This document shows positions 26,025-35,482 of a stretch of 64,000 nt of DNA, piece after piece. Numbering within the stretch: position 1 is the stretch's first letter; each line of letters opens with the position of its first letter. The stretch comes from Pantoea sp. alder81 (GTDB lineage Bacteria; Pseudomonadota; Gammaproteobacteria; Enterobacterales; Enterobacteriaceae). The position numbers and the translations under genes are program-made. The stretch lies in NCBI RefSeq assembly GCF_020179835.1, contig NZ_JAIUDA010000002.1:434001-498000 (forward strand). The letters run 5' to 3'. A model generated the notes under the pieces. The model saw only the letters and a program-made list of their open reading frames with translations, did not search any database and had not been told where the DNA came from.

Positions 26025-26092
26025 AGCGGCTTAACTCCGCGACAGCAGAGAAAAATTTGCTACACTCGCCGCTATCAGATTCAGGAGAGTTT

Positions 26093-27160
26093 ATGACAGC
26101 GCGTTCCGTTACCCTCGATGATGTCGCCGAACTGGCGGGGGTTTCCTATCAGACCGTTTCCCGTGTGCTTAACCATTCCGTGCAGGTCTCGCCGCGCACG
26201 CGCGCCAAAGTCGAAGCCGCGATGCAGCAGCTTAACTATGTGCCTAACCGCGTGGCACAACAGCTGGCCGGTAAAGCCACGCGCACGCTCGGGCTGGCCA
26301 CCAGCGATCTGGCACTGATGGCGCCCGCGCAGATCGCCTCGGCGATTCATGAACGTGCCGCTGCACAGGGTTATCATCTGGTGATCGCCATGGCGAACGC
26401 GACCGAAAACGCCCAGGATACGGTGAATGAATTGCTGGCGCAGCGCGTGGATGCGCTGCTGATCAACCTGCCGTTGGATGCCGAACAGGCCGCGCAGGTG
26501 CAGCAGCAGTGCGGCAGCAAGCCTGTGCTGTTTCTGGATGTTGAACAGCATGCCGCTGTCGCCCAATGCCAGTATCAGAGTGAATCGGGTGCGCAGCAGG
26601 CGGTGGAGCATCTTGTCGCGCTGGGTCATCGCCAGATTGGCGTACTGAACGGGCCAGAAAGTTCGGCGTCGGCGCGGGCACGCTTTACCGCATGGCAGCA
26701 GGCATTGGCATCGCATCAGCTGCAGCCGATATGCGTACTGCACGGCGACTGGAGTGCGGCATCCGGCTATCAGGCATTATTGCAGCTGTTGCCCGATCGC
26801 TTACCGCAGGCACTGTTGGTGGCGAACGATCAGATGGCACTCGGTGCGATGCGTGCACTGCATCAACATGGCGTGAAGATCCCCGGCGAGATGTCGATTA
26901 TTGGCTACGACGATACCGCCGAAAGCGCGTGGTATCAGCCGCCGCTCACCACCGTGCGTCAGGATTTGCAGCAGTTGGGTGCGGTAAGCGTGGATCGCTT
27001 GCTGGCAGAGTTAGCGGGGGAAGCGGTGCAGCCCATGCCGCTGAAAACTGAATTGGTATTGCGTGAGACCACGGCAGAGCCGATGCAGAATGGTGTAGAT
27101 GTGGCGGAGATTGCGCAGCAGTTGCAGGCACTCGCGCGGGCATTAAAAAAGTCGCCATAA
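26093..27160 (+). CDS. LacI-family transcriptional repressor, close to LacI itself
   Basis: This 355-aa regulator has an N-terminal LacI helix-turn-helix and hinge (LDDVAELAGVSYQTVSRVLNHSVQVS, then YVPNRVAQQLAGKATRTLGLA) and a periplasmic-binding-protein-like core. It is similar to E. coli LacI throughout, including LLAQRVDALLINLPLD, VEHLVALGHRQIGVLNGPESS, LVANDQMALGAMRAL and SIIGYDDTAESAWYQPPLTT. The tail has the heptad leucines of the LacI tetramerisation helix (IAQQLQALARAL). The YQ and R specificity residues of the recognition helix match E. coli LacI. RBS AGGAGA precedes the ATG at 26093. No beta-galactosidase or permease gene is nearby, so its targets are unknown. Confidence 0.87.
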   Translation: MTARSVTLDDVAELAGVSYQTVSRVLNHSVQVSPRTRAKVEAAMQQLNYVPNRVAQQLAGKATRTLGLATSDLALMAPAQIASAIHERAAAQGYHLVIAMANATENAQDTVNELLAQRVDALLINLPLDAEQAAQVQQQCGSKPVLFLDVEQHAAVAQCQYQSESGAQQAVEHLVALGHRQIGVLNGPESSASARARFTAWQQALASHQLQPICVLHGDWSAASGYQALLQLLPDRLPQALLVANDQMALGAMRALHQHGVKIPGEMSIIGYDDTAESAWYQPPLTTVRQDLQQLGAVSVDRLLAELAGEAVQPMPLKTELVLRETTAEPMQNGVDVAEIAQQLQALARALKKSP

Positions 27161-27208
27161 ATGGCGACTCTATAGGCAGAAAACGTGAGGTGCGCTTTGA
27201 TGCGCACC
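27151..27208. repeat. Bipartite palindromic repeat, locus 1
   Basis: GTCGCCATAAATGGCGAC (27151-27168) is followed by AGGTGCGC..GCGCACCT (27188-27209). The first palindrome contains the stop codon of the LacI-like gene. Further loci of the same family are at 32307, 38694 and 44739. Confidence 0.7.
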
Positions 27209-27215
27209 TGGAAAA

Positions 27216-27536
27216 TCACTGTGGCTTTGGCTCGCCCATCGCTTTCAACTTCTTCGACAGCTCGCGACGCTCTTTAGAGAGATCAGCGTTTTTGATGATG
27301 TACTCATCAACGCGATCTTCATAGTCCACACGCATTGACGCAATAATTTCCTGAATCGCTTCAACGCTCATGCCTGGTTTGATGTATTCACTCAGGTTGT
27401 CCAGCAGCAACACACGTTTCTGGTTATCACGGACTTTCTTCTCGTTATCCACGATTTCGCGCTGCAGTTTGTTTTTACGACGAAACATACGCACAAACTC
27501 CAGAACGTCCTGAAACGATTGCTTGGCATTTTCCAT
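27216..27536 (-). CDS. tmaR: Pole-localizer protein TmaR (YeeX)
   Basis: This 106-aa protein matches E. coli YeeX/TmaR (DUF496) almost throughout: [60 protein letters not shown]. It is highly charged and predicted coiled coil. In E. coli TmaR clusters at a cell pole and holds enzyme I of the sugar phosphotransferase system there, tuning its activity. The start at 27536 has AAGG 8 bp upstream. It lies next to yeeA as in E. coli. Confidence 0.93.
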   Translation of the reverse strand: MENAKQSFQDVLEFVRMFRRKNKLQREIVDNEKKVRDNQKRVLLLDNLSEYIKPGMSVEAIQEIIASMRVDYEDRVDEYIIKNADLSKERRELSKKLKAMGEPKPQ

Positions 27537-27697
27537 GTTGGCACCTTTCTTTGAGCCTGCCGCGGCAGGCGGAATAGTCATGAGCTACAGCTTAGCGGCT
27601 GACTTAATGTGAAAGCAATTTTCACAGCTAAATTCGGACTGGCACTTATCTTAGCGCAAAGAAAGGGTGATTCACATTAAGTCATTGCCGGAGAAAA

Positions 27698-28756
27698 CTA
27701 TTTGCGCAATGCCAGTCGTACCAGGTCCGTTATACGCTCCAGTTGACGCGCCTGTTCCAGACTCAGCCATACGTAGCCGTAGATCGCCGTGGTCTCTAAG
27801 CGCCCGCTACGATTGGCCATCAACTGCTCCAGTTCCTGCGTGATCTCTTCCAGTTCATGACTGTTGGCGATCACTTGCTCCGTCTCCCCTTTCACCATCA
27901 GCGTGGCCAGGGCATTCAGGGTATCTTCCGTCATCTTCTGACTGCGACGCAGCGTCGGCGCGTTCAACAGCAGCAGGTGGCTCTCACGTGATGACCACCA
28001 TGCATCAATTTGCATCTGCATAGTGTTAACCATATTACGGTTGATGGTCTGAATCGCTTCAAACACCGATTTCGGAATACGCGTCTCTTTGCTGGCTGGT
28101 TCCAACAGCGCGCGCATTTTGATCACGCTGGAGAGCTGTTTCTGGAAAGTCTTATTGAGTCGCGGTTTTTCCAGCAGGTTGGCGGAGAATCCGGTGTGAT
28201 GCAGTTTCGCCATCGCCAAAAACGAATCTGACAGCTGAATGCGCCAGTGCGTGAAGGCTCGCTGCGCCAGAATCGCACTGAACAGCAGCGCCATGATCGA
28301 CCCGAGGATCACATCACCGCCGCGCCACAGCGCCACGGTGAAATCACCAGCCGGAGCCCCCACCACCACGCCGAGGGTAATACCAATCAGTAGCGCCATG
28401 TAAGGATGTTTGCCCAGCGTCAGGTAGCCGCAGATGATCATCACCACGAAGCACCACGACAGCATCATTGGCAGCGAAATCAGCTCCAGCTTCAGGGCAA
28501 TCAATCCCGATGCCAGCCCCGCAAAAGTACCGCTGATGCGTTGAATCACGCGCGGAAAAACATTGCCCCAGGTTGAGATCGGCCCCATTACCACCACCAG
28601 CGTGATCAGCGGCCAGGTGCCTTCCGGAATATCAGTCAAACGCACAAACAGAAAACAGAGCACAAAGGCGATAGCGATGCGCACGCCGTGCACAGCGCGA
28701 TAATGGCGGTAGAACCAGAACTCAATGGCAGAGATGGGTTTGTCGGCGCGTAACAT
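27698..28756 (-). CDS. yeeA: FUSC-family inner membrane protein YeeA
   Basis: This 352-aa protein has the same length as E. coli YeeA and the same order of motifs: YRHYRAVHGVRIAIAF, EGTWPLITLVVVMGPISTWGN, ALWRGGDVILGSIMALLFS, PASKETRIPKSVFEAIQTINRN and AIYGYVWLSLEQARQLE. Six membrane segments lie in residues ~18-165, followed by a long cytoplasmic helical part. The FUSC fold is shared with AaeB efflux proteins. The function of YeeA is not established. Confidence 0.92.
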   Translation of the reverse strand: MLRADKPISAIEFWFYRHYRAVHGVRIAIAFVLCFLFVRLTDIPEGTWPLITLVVVMGPISTWGNVFPRVIQRISGTFAGLASGLIALKLELISLPMMLSWCFVVMIICGYLTLGKHPYMALLIGITLGVVVGAPAGDFTVALWRGGDVILGSIMALLFSAILAQRAFTHWRIQLSDSFLAMAKLHHTGFSANLLEKPRLNKTFQKQLSSVIKMRALLEPASKETRIPKSVFEAIQTINRNMVNTMQMQIDAWWSSRESHLLLLNAPTLRRSQKMTEDTLNALATLMVKGETEQVIANSHELEEITQELEQLMANRSGRLETTAIYGYVWLSLEQARQLERITDLVRLALRK

Positions 28757-28915
28757 GGTGGTCCGGAAACGATAAAAATTTGCGCGCTATGTTACCCTGG
28801 CGCGACACGAACATTGAGTGCTGCACAGCACTATTTCCGCTCTTTTTTTGCAATTCAACAAGTGCGCTACATCTTATTTTCGCTTATGAAACATCGAAGT
28901 AACGCACTGATGATA

Positions 28916-29380
28916 TTAGTCGGCTGCACGTACCGGAATGTACATGTCCACCAGCCAGTCGCCGCTGTCAGAGCCGTCGGAAAGGTAATGTTCGAAGCAG
29001 GGACGATTATCCACCTGCCAGTCGGTTTTCGTCTTGAGATGATCAAACAGGCTGTGCCAGGCAGTGAAGAAATCGTTATTCATCACTTCCATGCGCGCAT
29101 GGAAATATTGCCCACCGGGTAGCAATCCCTGTTCGATGTCGTCGCCATAAGAGGGCACCGCATCGGTAGGCGCAGTGATCACCGTTTCAACGCGCAGCTC
29201 TTCCGGCGGTATGACTTCTGGATTGCCATAATAGATGGCGAGCCATTCGCCTTCGACGCCATGCTGTTCGACCCAGCTTTTCAGCTGGTTGAATCCGCGC
29301 GGCACCGTCTCTTGCCAGGGTCCCTGCAGATGATAGCCCAGCCAGCTTTGAGGATTACGCTCAACGATTGATGCTTTCAT
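28916..29380 (-). CDS. sbmC: DNA gyrase inhibitor SbmC (GyrI)
   Basis: This 154-aa GyrI-like domain protein matches E. coli SbmC in length and pattern: LGYHLQGPWQETVPRGFNQL, WLAIYYGNP, PPEELRVETVIT, LPGGQYFHARMEV, FFTAWHSLFDHL and the C-terminal RPCFEHYLSDG..GDWLVDMYIPV. SbmC binds gyrase and protects against microcin B17 and some DNA-damaging agents. The start at 29380 has GGAGG upstream. The neighbour dacD is the same as in E. coli. Confidence 0.9.
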   Translation of the reverse strand: MKASIVERNPQSWLGYHLQGPWQETVPRGFNQLKSWVEQHGVEGEWLAIYYGNPEVIPPEELRVETVITAPTDAVPSYGDDIEQGLLPGGQYFHARMEVMNNDFFTAWHSLFDHLKTKTDWQVDNRPCFEHYLSDGSDSGDWLVDMYIPVRAAD

Positions 29381-29464
29381 ACCTTTGCCTCCGTTCAGCA
29401 GCAGAAAGCCCATTCTGGCCGCTCCCTTGATATCGGCAAGAGCGGCCATGCCATCCGCTGCGGA

Positions 29465-30631
29465 TTACAGTTTCAGTTTTACGTAGTCACTGATACGCGT
29501 GATGATGCCGGCTTTATCCACGCCTTGTAGGGCATATAGCGGATAGCTCGCCAGCTGCTTGTCTTTGTCCATTACCTGGATTTCACCCACCTGCTCACCC
29601 GCTTTCAACGGCGCTTCCAGGTCTTTACGCTCAATCACATACTTCGCCATCACGTTTGACACTTCGGTACGCGGCAGCGACAGATAAATATCCTGGGTGG
29701 TGCCGACATCCACTTTATGCGGATTGCCGTACCAGACGTTCTCGGTGCCGATTTTCTTACCCGCATGGAACAGCTGCACGGTATCGAAGTTGTTCTGACC
29801 CCACACCAGCAGTTTACGCGCCTGCTCTTCACGCCCTTTCGAACTCTTGCCGCCCATGATCACCGCAATCAGGCGATGGCGACCCACCACATTCGACGCG
29901 ATGATATTGAAGCCTGCTGATTCAGTATGGCCTGTTTTCATGCCATCAACGTGAAGGTTTTGATCCCATAACAAACCGTTACGGTTATTTTGCGTGATGC
30001 CGTTCCAGCTCAGGGTTTTCTCGGCGTACATGGCATAGAAGTCCTGCTCACCGCTGATGATGGCGCGCGACAGCACCGCCAAATCGCGCGCGGTGGTGTG
30101 CTGACCCGGCGCATCCAGGCCGTGCACGGTTTCAAAGTGGGTGTGCGTCAGGCCAAGCTTCTGTACGTAGTTGTTCATCATATTGACGAAGCTGTCCTGG
30201 CTGCCTGCCACGTAGTCCGCTAACGCCACGCAGGCGTCGTTGCCGGAATCAATGATCACGCCACGCATCAGATCACGCACCGTGACTTTATCACCCGGTT
30301 TGAGGAACATCAGCGAGGAGCCTTTGAACACCGGATTCCCCGCTGCCCAGGCATCTTTGCCTACGGTAACGTAGTCATCGCGGGTGATTTTTTTCTGATC
30401 GACCGCGCGATCGACCACATAGCCGGTCATCAGCTTGGTAAGACTCGCTGGGTTACGCTCTTCATCAGGATTACCTGCGGTGAGGATCTGGCCCGTGGTG
30501 GCGTCCATCAGCACCCATGAGGCCGCATCAATCGGCGGAGGCGTCATTGGGAATGGCATGCTGTCGTCAGCGTGCGCCAGTGATGCCCAAACAATCATTC
30601 CAGATACAGTTACCAGCAGACGCCTTTTCAA
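29465..30631 (-). CDS. dacD: D-alanyl-D-alanine carboxypeptidase DacD (PBP6b)
   Basis: This 388-aa penicillin-binding protein has a signal peptide (~1-21) and the three active-site motifs SLTK (S63-K66), SGN (129-131) and KTG (232-234). DacD trims the terminal D-Ala from peptidoglycan pentapeptides in the periplasm, and the C-terminal amphipathic tail anchors it. The start is TTG at 30631: GAGGAAG precedes it, and from there the protein reads MKRRLL as in E. coli DacD. The longer frame to 30769 is rejected. Confidence 0.92.
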   Translation of the reverse strand: MKRRLLVTVSGMIVWASLAHADDSMPFPMTPPPIDAASWVLMDATTGQILTAGNPDEERNPASLTKLMTGYVVDRAVDQKKITRDDYVTVGKDAWAAGNPVFKGSSLMFLKPGDKVTVRDLMRGVIIDSGNDACVALADYVAGSQDSFVNMMNNYVQKLGLTHTHFETVHGLDAPGQHTTARDLAVLSRAIISGEQDFYAMYAEKTLSWNGITQNNRNGLLWDQNLHVDGMKTGHTESAGFNIIASNVVGRHRLIAVIMGGKSSKGREEQARKLLVWGQNNFDTVQLFHAGKKIGTENVWYGNPHKVDVGTTQDIYLSLPRTEVSNVMAKYVIERKDLEAPLKAGEQVGEIQVMDKDKQLASYPLYALQGVDKAGIITRISDYVKLKL

Positions 30632-30832
30632 CACTTCTTCCTCAAAATCAAAAAATGAATTTACCGCCGCACGTTTTACGGCAATTAGCGTCTGGATAGT
30701 TGAATAAATTGAAAAAAAGTATGAACTGCGGACAAATGCTGCGCGCCTGCCCGCAGCAGCGGTAATCAAGGTTGTGCTCCACCCGGCGGGCGACTATTCT
30801 GTGCCTTGATTTTCTACAGCCAGGATACCGCC

Positions 30833-32254
30833 GTGCCCGCCTCTGAGTTCACCTTTTTGTTTCACGATTATGAGACCTTCGGTAAAAGTCCTTCGCTGGA
30901 CCGTCCGGCGCAGTTTGCCGGGCTGCGCACCGATAAAGATTTCAACGCCGTAGGTGAACCGCAGGTGTTTTACTGCCAGCCCGCTGATGACTATCTGCCG
31001 CAGCCGGAAGCCGTGATGATCACCGGCATCACGCCTCAGGTGGCTAAAGCGCGCGGCGTGACAGAAACAGCGTTTGCTGAACGTATTCATGGCCTGTTTA
31101 CCGAGCCGCAAACCTGTGTCATCGGTTACAACAATGTGCGCTTCGACGATGAAGTGACGCGCAATATCTTCTATCGCAACTTCTTCGATCCTTACGGCTG
31201 GAGCTGGCAGAACGGCAATTCGCGCTGGGATCTGCTGGATGTGATGCGCGCATGCTATGCCCTGCGCCCGGAAGGCATTGTCTGGCCGGAAAATGATGAT
31301 GGCTTCCCGAGCTTTAAGCTGGAGCATCTCACCAAAGCCAACGGCGTGGCGCACGAACAGGCGCACGATGCGATGTCCGATGTGTATGCGACGCTGGCGA
31401 TGGCCAAACTGGTGAAAGAAAAGCAGCCGAAGCTGTTCGAGTTTCTGTTCACCCATCGCAATAAGCAGAAGCTGATGCACCTGATTGATATCCCGCAGAT
31501 GAAGCCGCTGGTGCACGTCTCCGGTATGTTCGGTGCGGCGCGCGGCAACACCAGCTGGGTAGTGCCAGTGGCGTGGCATCCGGATAATCGCAATGCGCTG
31601 ATTGTGGTGGATCTGGCGGGCGATATGCAGCCCCTGCTGGATCTGGATGCGGATGAACTGCGCGAGCGGTTGTACACCAAACAGAGTGAGCTGGGCGATC
31701 GCGCGGCAGTGCCGATCAAGCTGGTGCACATTAATAAGTGCCCGGTGCTGGCGCCGGCGAATACTTTGCGTCCGGAAGATGCTGAGCGTCTGAATATTGA
31801 CCGTCAGCGCTGTCTGGCAAACCTGGCACTGCTGCGTCAGCACGCTGAAGTGCGCGAAAAAGCGGTGACGCTGTTTGCTGAGGCCGAGCCGTTTAAGCCT
31901 TCGGAAGATGTGGATGCACAGCTGTATGATGGTTTCTTCAGCGATGCCGATCGCGCGGCGATGAACATTGTGCGTCAGACGCCGCCGCAGAATTTACCGG
32001 CACTGGATTTGACCTTCGACGATAAGCGTATTGCGAAGCTGCTGTTCCGCTATCGTGCGCGTAACTTCCCCGGCACGCTGGATGATCAAGAGCAGCAACG
32101 CTGGTTGCAGCATCGCCGCGAAGTGCTGAATGCCGATCGCGTTCAGGCGTTTCTGTTAGAGCTGGAGTCGTTAGCGAGCTTGCATGAGGATAATGCAGAG
32201 AAGATGGCACAGCTGAAAGCACTGTATTTGTATGCGCAGGAGTTGGTGTCTTAG
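30833..32254 (+). CDS. sbcB: Exodeoxyribonuclease I
   Basis: This 473-aa 3'-5' single-strand DNA exonuclease has the DEDDh motifs FHDYETFG, NNVRFDDEVTRN and HDAMSDVYATLAM, then the SH3-like and helical C-terminal domains (KLVHINKCPVLAPANTLRPEDAERL, LLFRYRARNFPGTLDDQEQQRWL). It closely matches E. coli SbcB (475 aa). GTG at 30833 is preferred because AGGA lies 7 bp upstream; TTG at 30806 is an alternative. It is divergent from dacD, as in E. coli. Confidence 0.93.
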   Translation: MPASEFTFLFHDYETFGKSPSLDRPAQFAGLRTDKDFNAVGEPQVFYCQPADDYLPQPEAVMITGITPQVAKARGVTETAFAERIHGLFTEPQTCVIGYNNVRFDDEVTRNIFYRNFFDPYGWSWQNGNSRWDLLDVMRACYALRPEGIVWPENDDGFPSFKLEHLTKANGVAHEQAHDAMSDVYATLAMAKLVKEKQPKLFEFLFTHRNKQKLMHLIDIPQMKPLVHVSGMFGAARGNTSWVVPVAWHPDNRNALIVVDLAGDMQPLLDLDADELRERLYTKQSELGDRAAVPIKLVHINKCPVLAPANTLRPEDAERLNIDRQRCLANLALLRQHAEVREKAVTLFAEAEPFKPSEDVDAQLYDGFFSDADRAAMNIVRQTPPQNLPALDLTFDDKRIAKLLFRYRARNFPGTLDDQEQQRWLQHRREVLNADRVQAFLLELESLASLHEDNAEKMAQLKALYLYAQELVS

Positions 32255-32306
32255 TCAGTCCACATGCGTTAACTCTGCCATATGAATCGCGGTATGTTGC
32301 GACCCA

Positions 32307-32479
32307 GTGCGCATAAATGCGCACCCTACGATGCCCGCTGTGACGTGTTACCCATGTGCCCGGTTTGTACCTTAATGCGTACTCTAAGATTCCTGGTCGT
32401 TTGATAGGTATTTGGGGTGAAGGCGCACATAAATGTGCGCCATACGAGTGGATTTCGTAGTGTCGCCATTTATGGCGAC
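32307..32479. repeat. Bipartite palindromic repeats, locus 2
   Basis: The region between sbcB and the GntP gene holds GTGCGCATAAATGCGCAC (32307-32324), a degenerate copy GTACCTTAATGCGTAC (32367-32382), GCGCACATAAATGTGCGC (32423-32440) and GTCGCCATTTATGGCGAC (32462-32479). The last can form a hairpin just downstream of the gntP-type stop. No gene is present. Confidence 0.75.
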
Positions 32480-32489
32480 CGGTTTATCC

Positions 32490-33842
32490 TTAAATCAATT
32501 CCCACACCATCCAGGTGAGCGCAAAGCCGCTCAAGCCCATCAAGGTGGTCAGCACGGTCCAGGTTTTCAGGCCATCGGCCACTGAAAGCCCCAGATAGCG
32601 CGTCACCACCCAGAAGCCGGCATCGTTAACGTGTGACAAGCCCAATCCACCGAAGCACGCTGCCAAAGTTACCAGCACGCGCTGCATATCGGTCACATCG
32701 CCTACCGCCTGGCTCAACAGGCCGCTGGTGGTCAGAATCGCCACCGTAGCCGAACCCTGGGATGCACGCAGCGCCAGTGACAGAATAAAGGCGGCTGGCA
32801 CCAAGGGCAGATGCAGAGTTTCTAGCGTGACCGCCAGCGCTTTACCCACGCCCGATTCCACCAGCACTTTACCGAACGCACCCCCAGCACCCGCCACCAG
32901 AATCACGCTGGCAGAGCTTGGAATCGCGCGACCGGTCAGATCTTCCAGTTTCTCTTTGCTCCAGCCGCGACGCACGCCCAGCAACCATGCCGCCAGCGCC
33001 AGCGCAATCAGCAGCGCAATCGGCGGGTTACCAATCACCGTCATCACGTTACGCAGAATGCTGCCTTCCGCCAGCATGGTGTGCGCCAGCGTACCCAGCA
33101 CGATCAACACAATCGGCACCACAATCAGGCCCGCGATGGTCATTGCCCCCGGTGGTGGCACTTCGCTTTTTGGCGTGCCTTCCGGTTTTGCCAGCTGTAA
33201 CTGCTCAAGCACATCCACGGAAAGGTGGTATTGACGCAGGTTCATCGCTTTTGCCACGTAGTAACCGACAATGCCAACCGGAATGGAGATCAGGATGCCG
33301 AGCATCATTAACCAGCCCATATCGGTATGCAGAATACCGGCCGCGGCTGCCGCGCCTGGGTGCGTCGGCAATGCTACGTGCACGGTCAACATCACGCCTG
33401 CCATCGGCAAACCAAACTTCAGCGGTGAGACGCGCGCGACTTTGGTAAAGCCGTAGATCAGCGGAATCACAATGATAAAGCCGACTTCAAAGAACACCGG
33501 AATACCGAGGATAAACGCTGCCATGGTCAGCGCGGCGACGGTACGTTTGATACCGAGCGACTTACTGAAGCGCTGCGCCAGCGATTCGGCACCGCCTGAG
33601 GCTTCAATCACTGCGCCGAGCATCGCCCCCAGCACGATGATAATGGTGATATGACCCAGCAGGTTGCCCATGCCGCTAAAGATGGTTTCCATAATCTTAT
33701 CAGCCGGGATACCGGTACTGATGGCGACGATCAGACTGACAATCAGCAGAGCAACAAACGGATGAACTTTGGCTTTTATCACCAGCAGCAGCAGTATGAC
33801 AATGCTGGCAGTAGCGATAGCTAACAGCAACGCGGTTGACAT
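32490..33842 (-). CDS. GntP-family permease of the tetronate cluster
   Basis: This 450-aa integral membrane protein has about 12 hydrophobic segments and GntP-family features (HPFVALLIVSLIVAISTGIPADKI, GGAGGAFGKVLVESGVGKAL, ALRASQGSATVAILTTSGLL, VNDAGFWVVTRYLGLSVADGLKTW). It lies downstream of ltnD-otnK-otnC-otnI, as YgbN does in E. coli. It is therefore the probable proton-coupled importer of a four-carbon acid sugar such as threonate or erythronate. An ERIC element separates it from otnI. Confidence 0.88.
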   Translation of the reverse strand: MSTALLLAIATASIVILLLLVIKAKVHPFVALLIVSLIVAISTGIPADKIMETIFSGMGNLLGHITIIIVLGAMLGAVIEASGGAESLAQRFSKSLGIKRTVAALTMAAFILGIPVFFEVGFIIVIPLIYGFTKVARVSPLKFGLPMAGVMLTVHVALPTHPGAAAAAGILHTDMGWLMMLGILISIPVGIVGYYVAKAMNLRQYHLSVDVLEQLQLAKPEGTPKSEVPPPGAMTIAGLIVVPIVLIVLGTLAHTMLAEGSILRNVMTVIGNPPIALLIALALAAWLLGVRRGWSKEKLEDLTGRAIPSSASVILVAGAGGAFGKVLVESGVGKALAVTLETLHLPLVPAAFILSLALRASQGSATVAILTTSGLLSQAVGDVTDMQRVLVTLAACFGGLGLSHVNDAGFWVVTRYLGLSVADGLKTWTVLTTLMGLSGFALTWMVWELI

Positions 33843-33870
33843 GATAAACCTCTAATTCTATTCCCCCCGT

Positions 33871-33987
33871 CATACTTCAAGCTACAGGTGCGTTGGCTAC
33901 GTGGATTCGCCCCAGTCACTTACTGATGTAAGCTTCCGGGGACTCACCCACTTGCCGCCTTCCTGCAGCTCGAATTATTTAGGGGGT
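33871..33987. repeat. ERIC element
   Basis: The core CCCCAGTCACTTACTGATGT followed by AAGCTTCCGGGGACTCAC matches the central conserved inverted repeat of enterobacterial repetitive intergenic consensus sequences. The flanks CATACTTCAAGCTACAGGTG and CTGCAGCTCGAATTATTT match its ends. It lies between otnI and the GntP gene. Confidence 0.9.
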
Positions 33988-34076
33988 ACTTGGGTATATT
34001 TTTAATGTTTTATGAATTCAGGTAAGACTTCACCCGCACAGGGCGCAACGCACTGTGCTGGGCGGTACAACAAAGG

Positions 34077-34856
34077 TTATTTCGCGTAAGGCGCGAACCA
34101 GCCGAGGCCCGCTTCGGTACGACCGCGTGGGAAGTACTCGCAGCCAACCCAACCGTCATAGCCGACCTCATCCAGCAGGCTGAACAGGTACGGATAGTTG
34201 ATCTCGCCTTCATCAGGTTCATGACGATGCGGCGCAGAGGCGATCTGGATATGGCGATAACGCCCAGCGTATTCGCGAATCAGATGGCTGAGGTTGCCGT
34301 CTACCAACTGCGCATGGAACAGATCCAACTGTGTGAACACGTTCGAACGATCGATACGTTCCATCATCGCCAGCGTCTGATACTGGCTGGAGTAGAGATA
34401 GTTCGGCTTCGTTACCGGGTTCAGCGCTTCCAGCAGCAGGCGAATACCGTGCGGGGCAAAACGCTCAGCGGCATAATGCATATTGCGCACGAAGGTCTCT
34501 TCGTAAGCGGCACGATCGGCACCGTTCGGCACCGTTGCCGCCATCACGTGCACCTGCGGGCAGTTCAGCGCCAGCGCATATTCCAGCGCACGATCGATAT
34601 CGGCACGCGCTTCTTCTTCACGGCCCGGAATCGCAGATACCCCCCACTCCCCGGCCTGCACGTTTCCGGCCGCGGTATTGAACAGCACCAGCTCCAGCTG
34701 ATGTTTCTCCAGCTCGGCTTTGATCACCTCGGCCGGATAGTCATACGGGAACAGGAACTCAACAGCACGGAAACCGGCGTTGGCGGCTGCGGCAAAGCGT
34801 TCAATAAACGGCACTTCGCCGAACTGCGTGGATAAATTAGCTGCAAACTTAGGCAT
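34077..34856 (-). CDS. otnI: 2-oxo-tetronate isomerase
   Basis: This 259-aa TIM-barrel protein of the xylose-isomerase-like/hydroxypyruvate-isomerase family matches E. coli YgbM/Otn[78 protein letters not shown] and [27 protein letters not shown] with metal-binding Glu and His. It converts 2-oxo-tetronate to 3-oxo-tetronate. The start overlaps the otnC stop by one base. Confidence 0.92.
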   Translation of the reverse strand: MPKFAANLSTQFGEVPFIERFAAAANAGFRAVEFLFPYDYPAEVIKAELEKHQLELVLFNTAAGNVQAGEWGVSAIPGREEEARADIDRALEYALALNCPQVHVMAATVPNGADRAAYEETFVRNMHYAAERFAPHGIRLLLEALNPVTKPNYLYSSQYQTLAMMERIDRSNVFTQLDLFHAQLVDGNLSHLIREYAGRYRHIQIASAPHRHEPDEGEINYPYLFSLLDEVGYDGWVGCEYFPRGRTEAGLGWFAPYAK

Positions 34857-35482
34857 CAGTAATTCCTCAATTCCGCGACTTCATCATCGGTCAGATAACG
34901 AATCGAGCGGTCGCCGAGCGTAAACATCAGACGCGCGGTCTCTTCCAGTTCTTCAGTGTTATTAGCTGCTTCACGCAGCGATTTACCCACGACCACCGGG
35001 CCGTGATTGGCCAGCAGGAACGCGTTATAACGTGGCGCGAGCTGCGCAAGATCTTCGGCCAGACGATCGTCACCCGGTTTGTAATACGGCACCACCGGCA
35101 CATCGCCCACGCGCATCACCACATAAGGCGTGAACGGGCGAATGCAGTTTTCGCTGTCGAGATCGTTGAGGCAGGAAAGCGCCGTCAGATAGTGGCTGTG
35201 CAGGTGCACCACCGCTTTGCAGGCGGGATTGTTCAAATAGAGCGCACGGTGAAACGCCACTTCTTTCGAAGGCTTGTCACCCGAAATCCACTCGCCCTGC
35301 ATCGTCACTTTTGACAGGCGATCGGCCTGCAGTTCACCGAGGCAAGAACCAGTAGGTGTCGCCAGCAGGTTGCCGTCTTCCAGCAACAGTGAAAGATTGC
35401 CTGCTGAGCCGGTGGCGTAACCGCGCTGGAAAAAGGAGGCGCCAAGTTGCACCATCTCTTCGCGTGCTTGTTGTTCGGTCAT
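34856..35482 (-). CDS. otnC: 3-oxo-tetronate 4-phosphate decarboxylase
   Basis: This 208-aa class II aldolase-fold enzyme shows [26 protein letters not shown], the metal-site [12 protein letters not shown] and [14 protein letters not shown] with the third His. It matches YgbL/OtnC, which decarboxylates the phosphorylated 3-oxo-tetronate to dihydroxyacetone phosphate. The start at 35482 overlaps the otnK stop as ATGA; the longer open frame to 35581 is not used. Confidence 0.92.
   Translation of the reverse strand: MTEQQAREEMVQLGASFFQRGYATGSAGNLSLLLEDGNLLATPTGSCLGELQADRLSKVTMQGEWISGDKPSKEVAFHRALYLNNPACKAVVHLHSHYLTALSCLNDLDSENCIRPFTPYVVMRVGDVPVVPYYKPGDDRLAEDLAQLAPRYNAFLLANHGPVVVGKSLREAANNTEELEETARLMFTLGDRSIRYLTDDEVAELRNY

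Noticed and set aside
30632..30769. Longer N-terminus for DacD
   Set aside because: TTG at 30631 has the ribosome site and gives the MKRRLL signal peptide known from the family.
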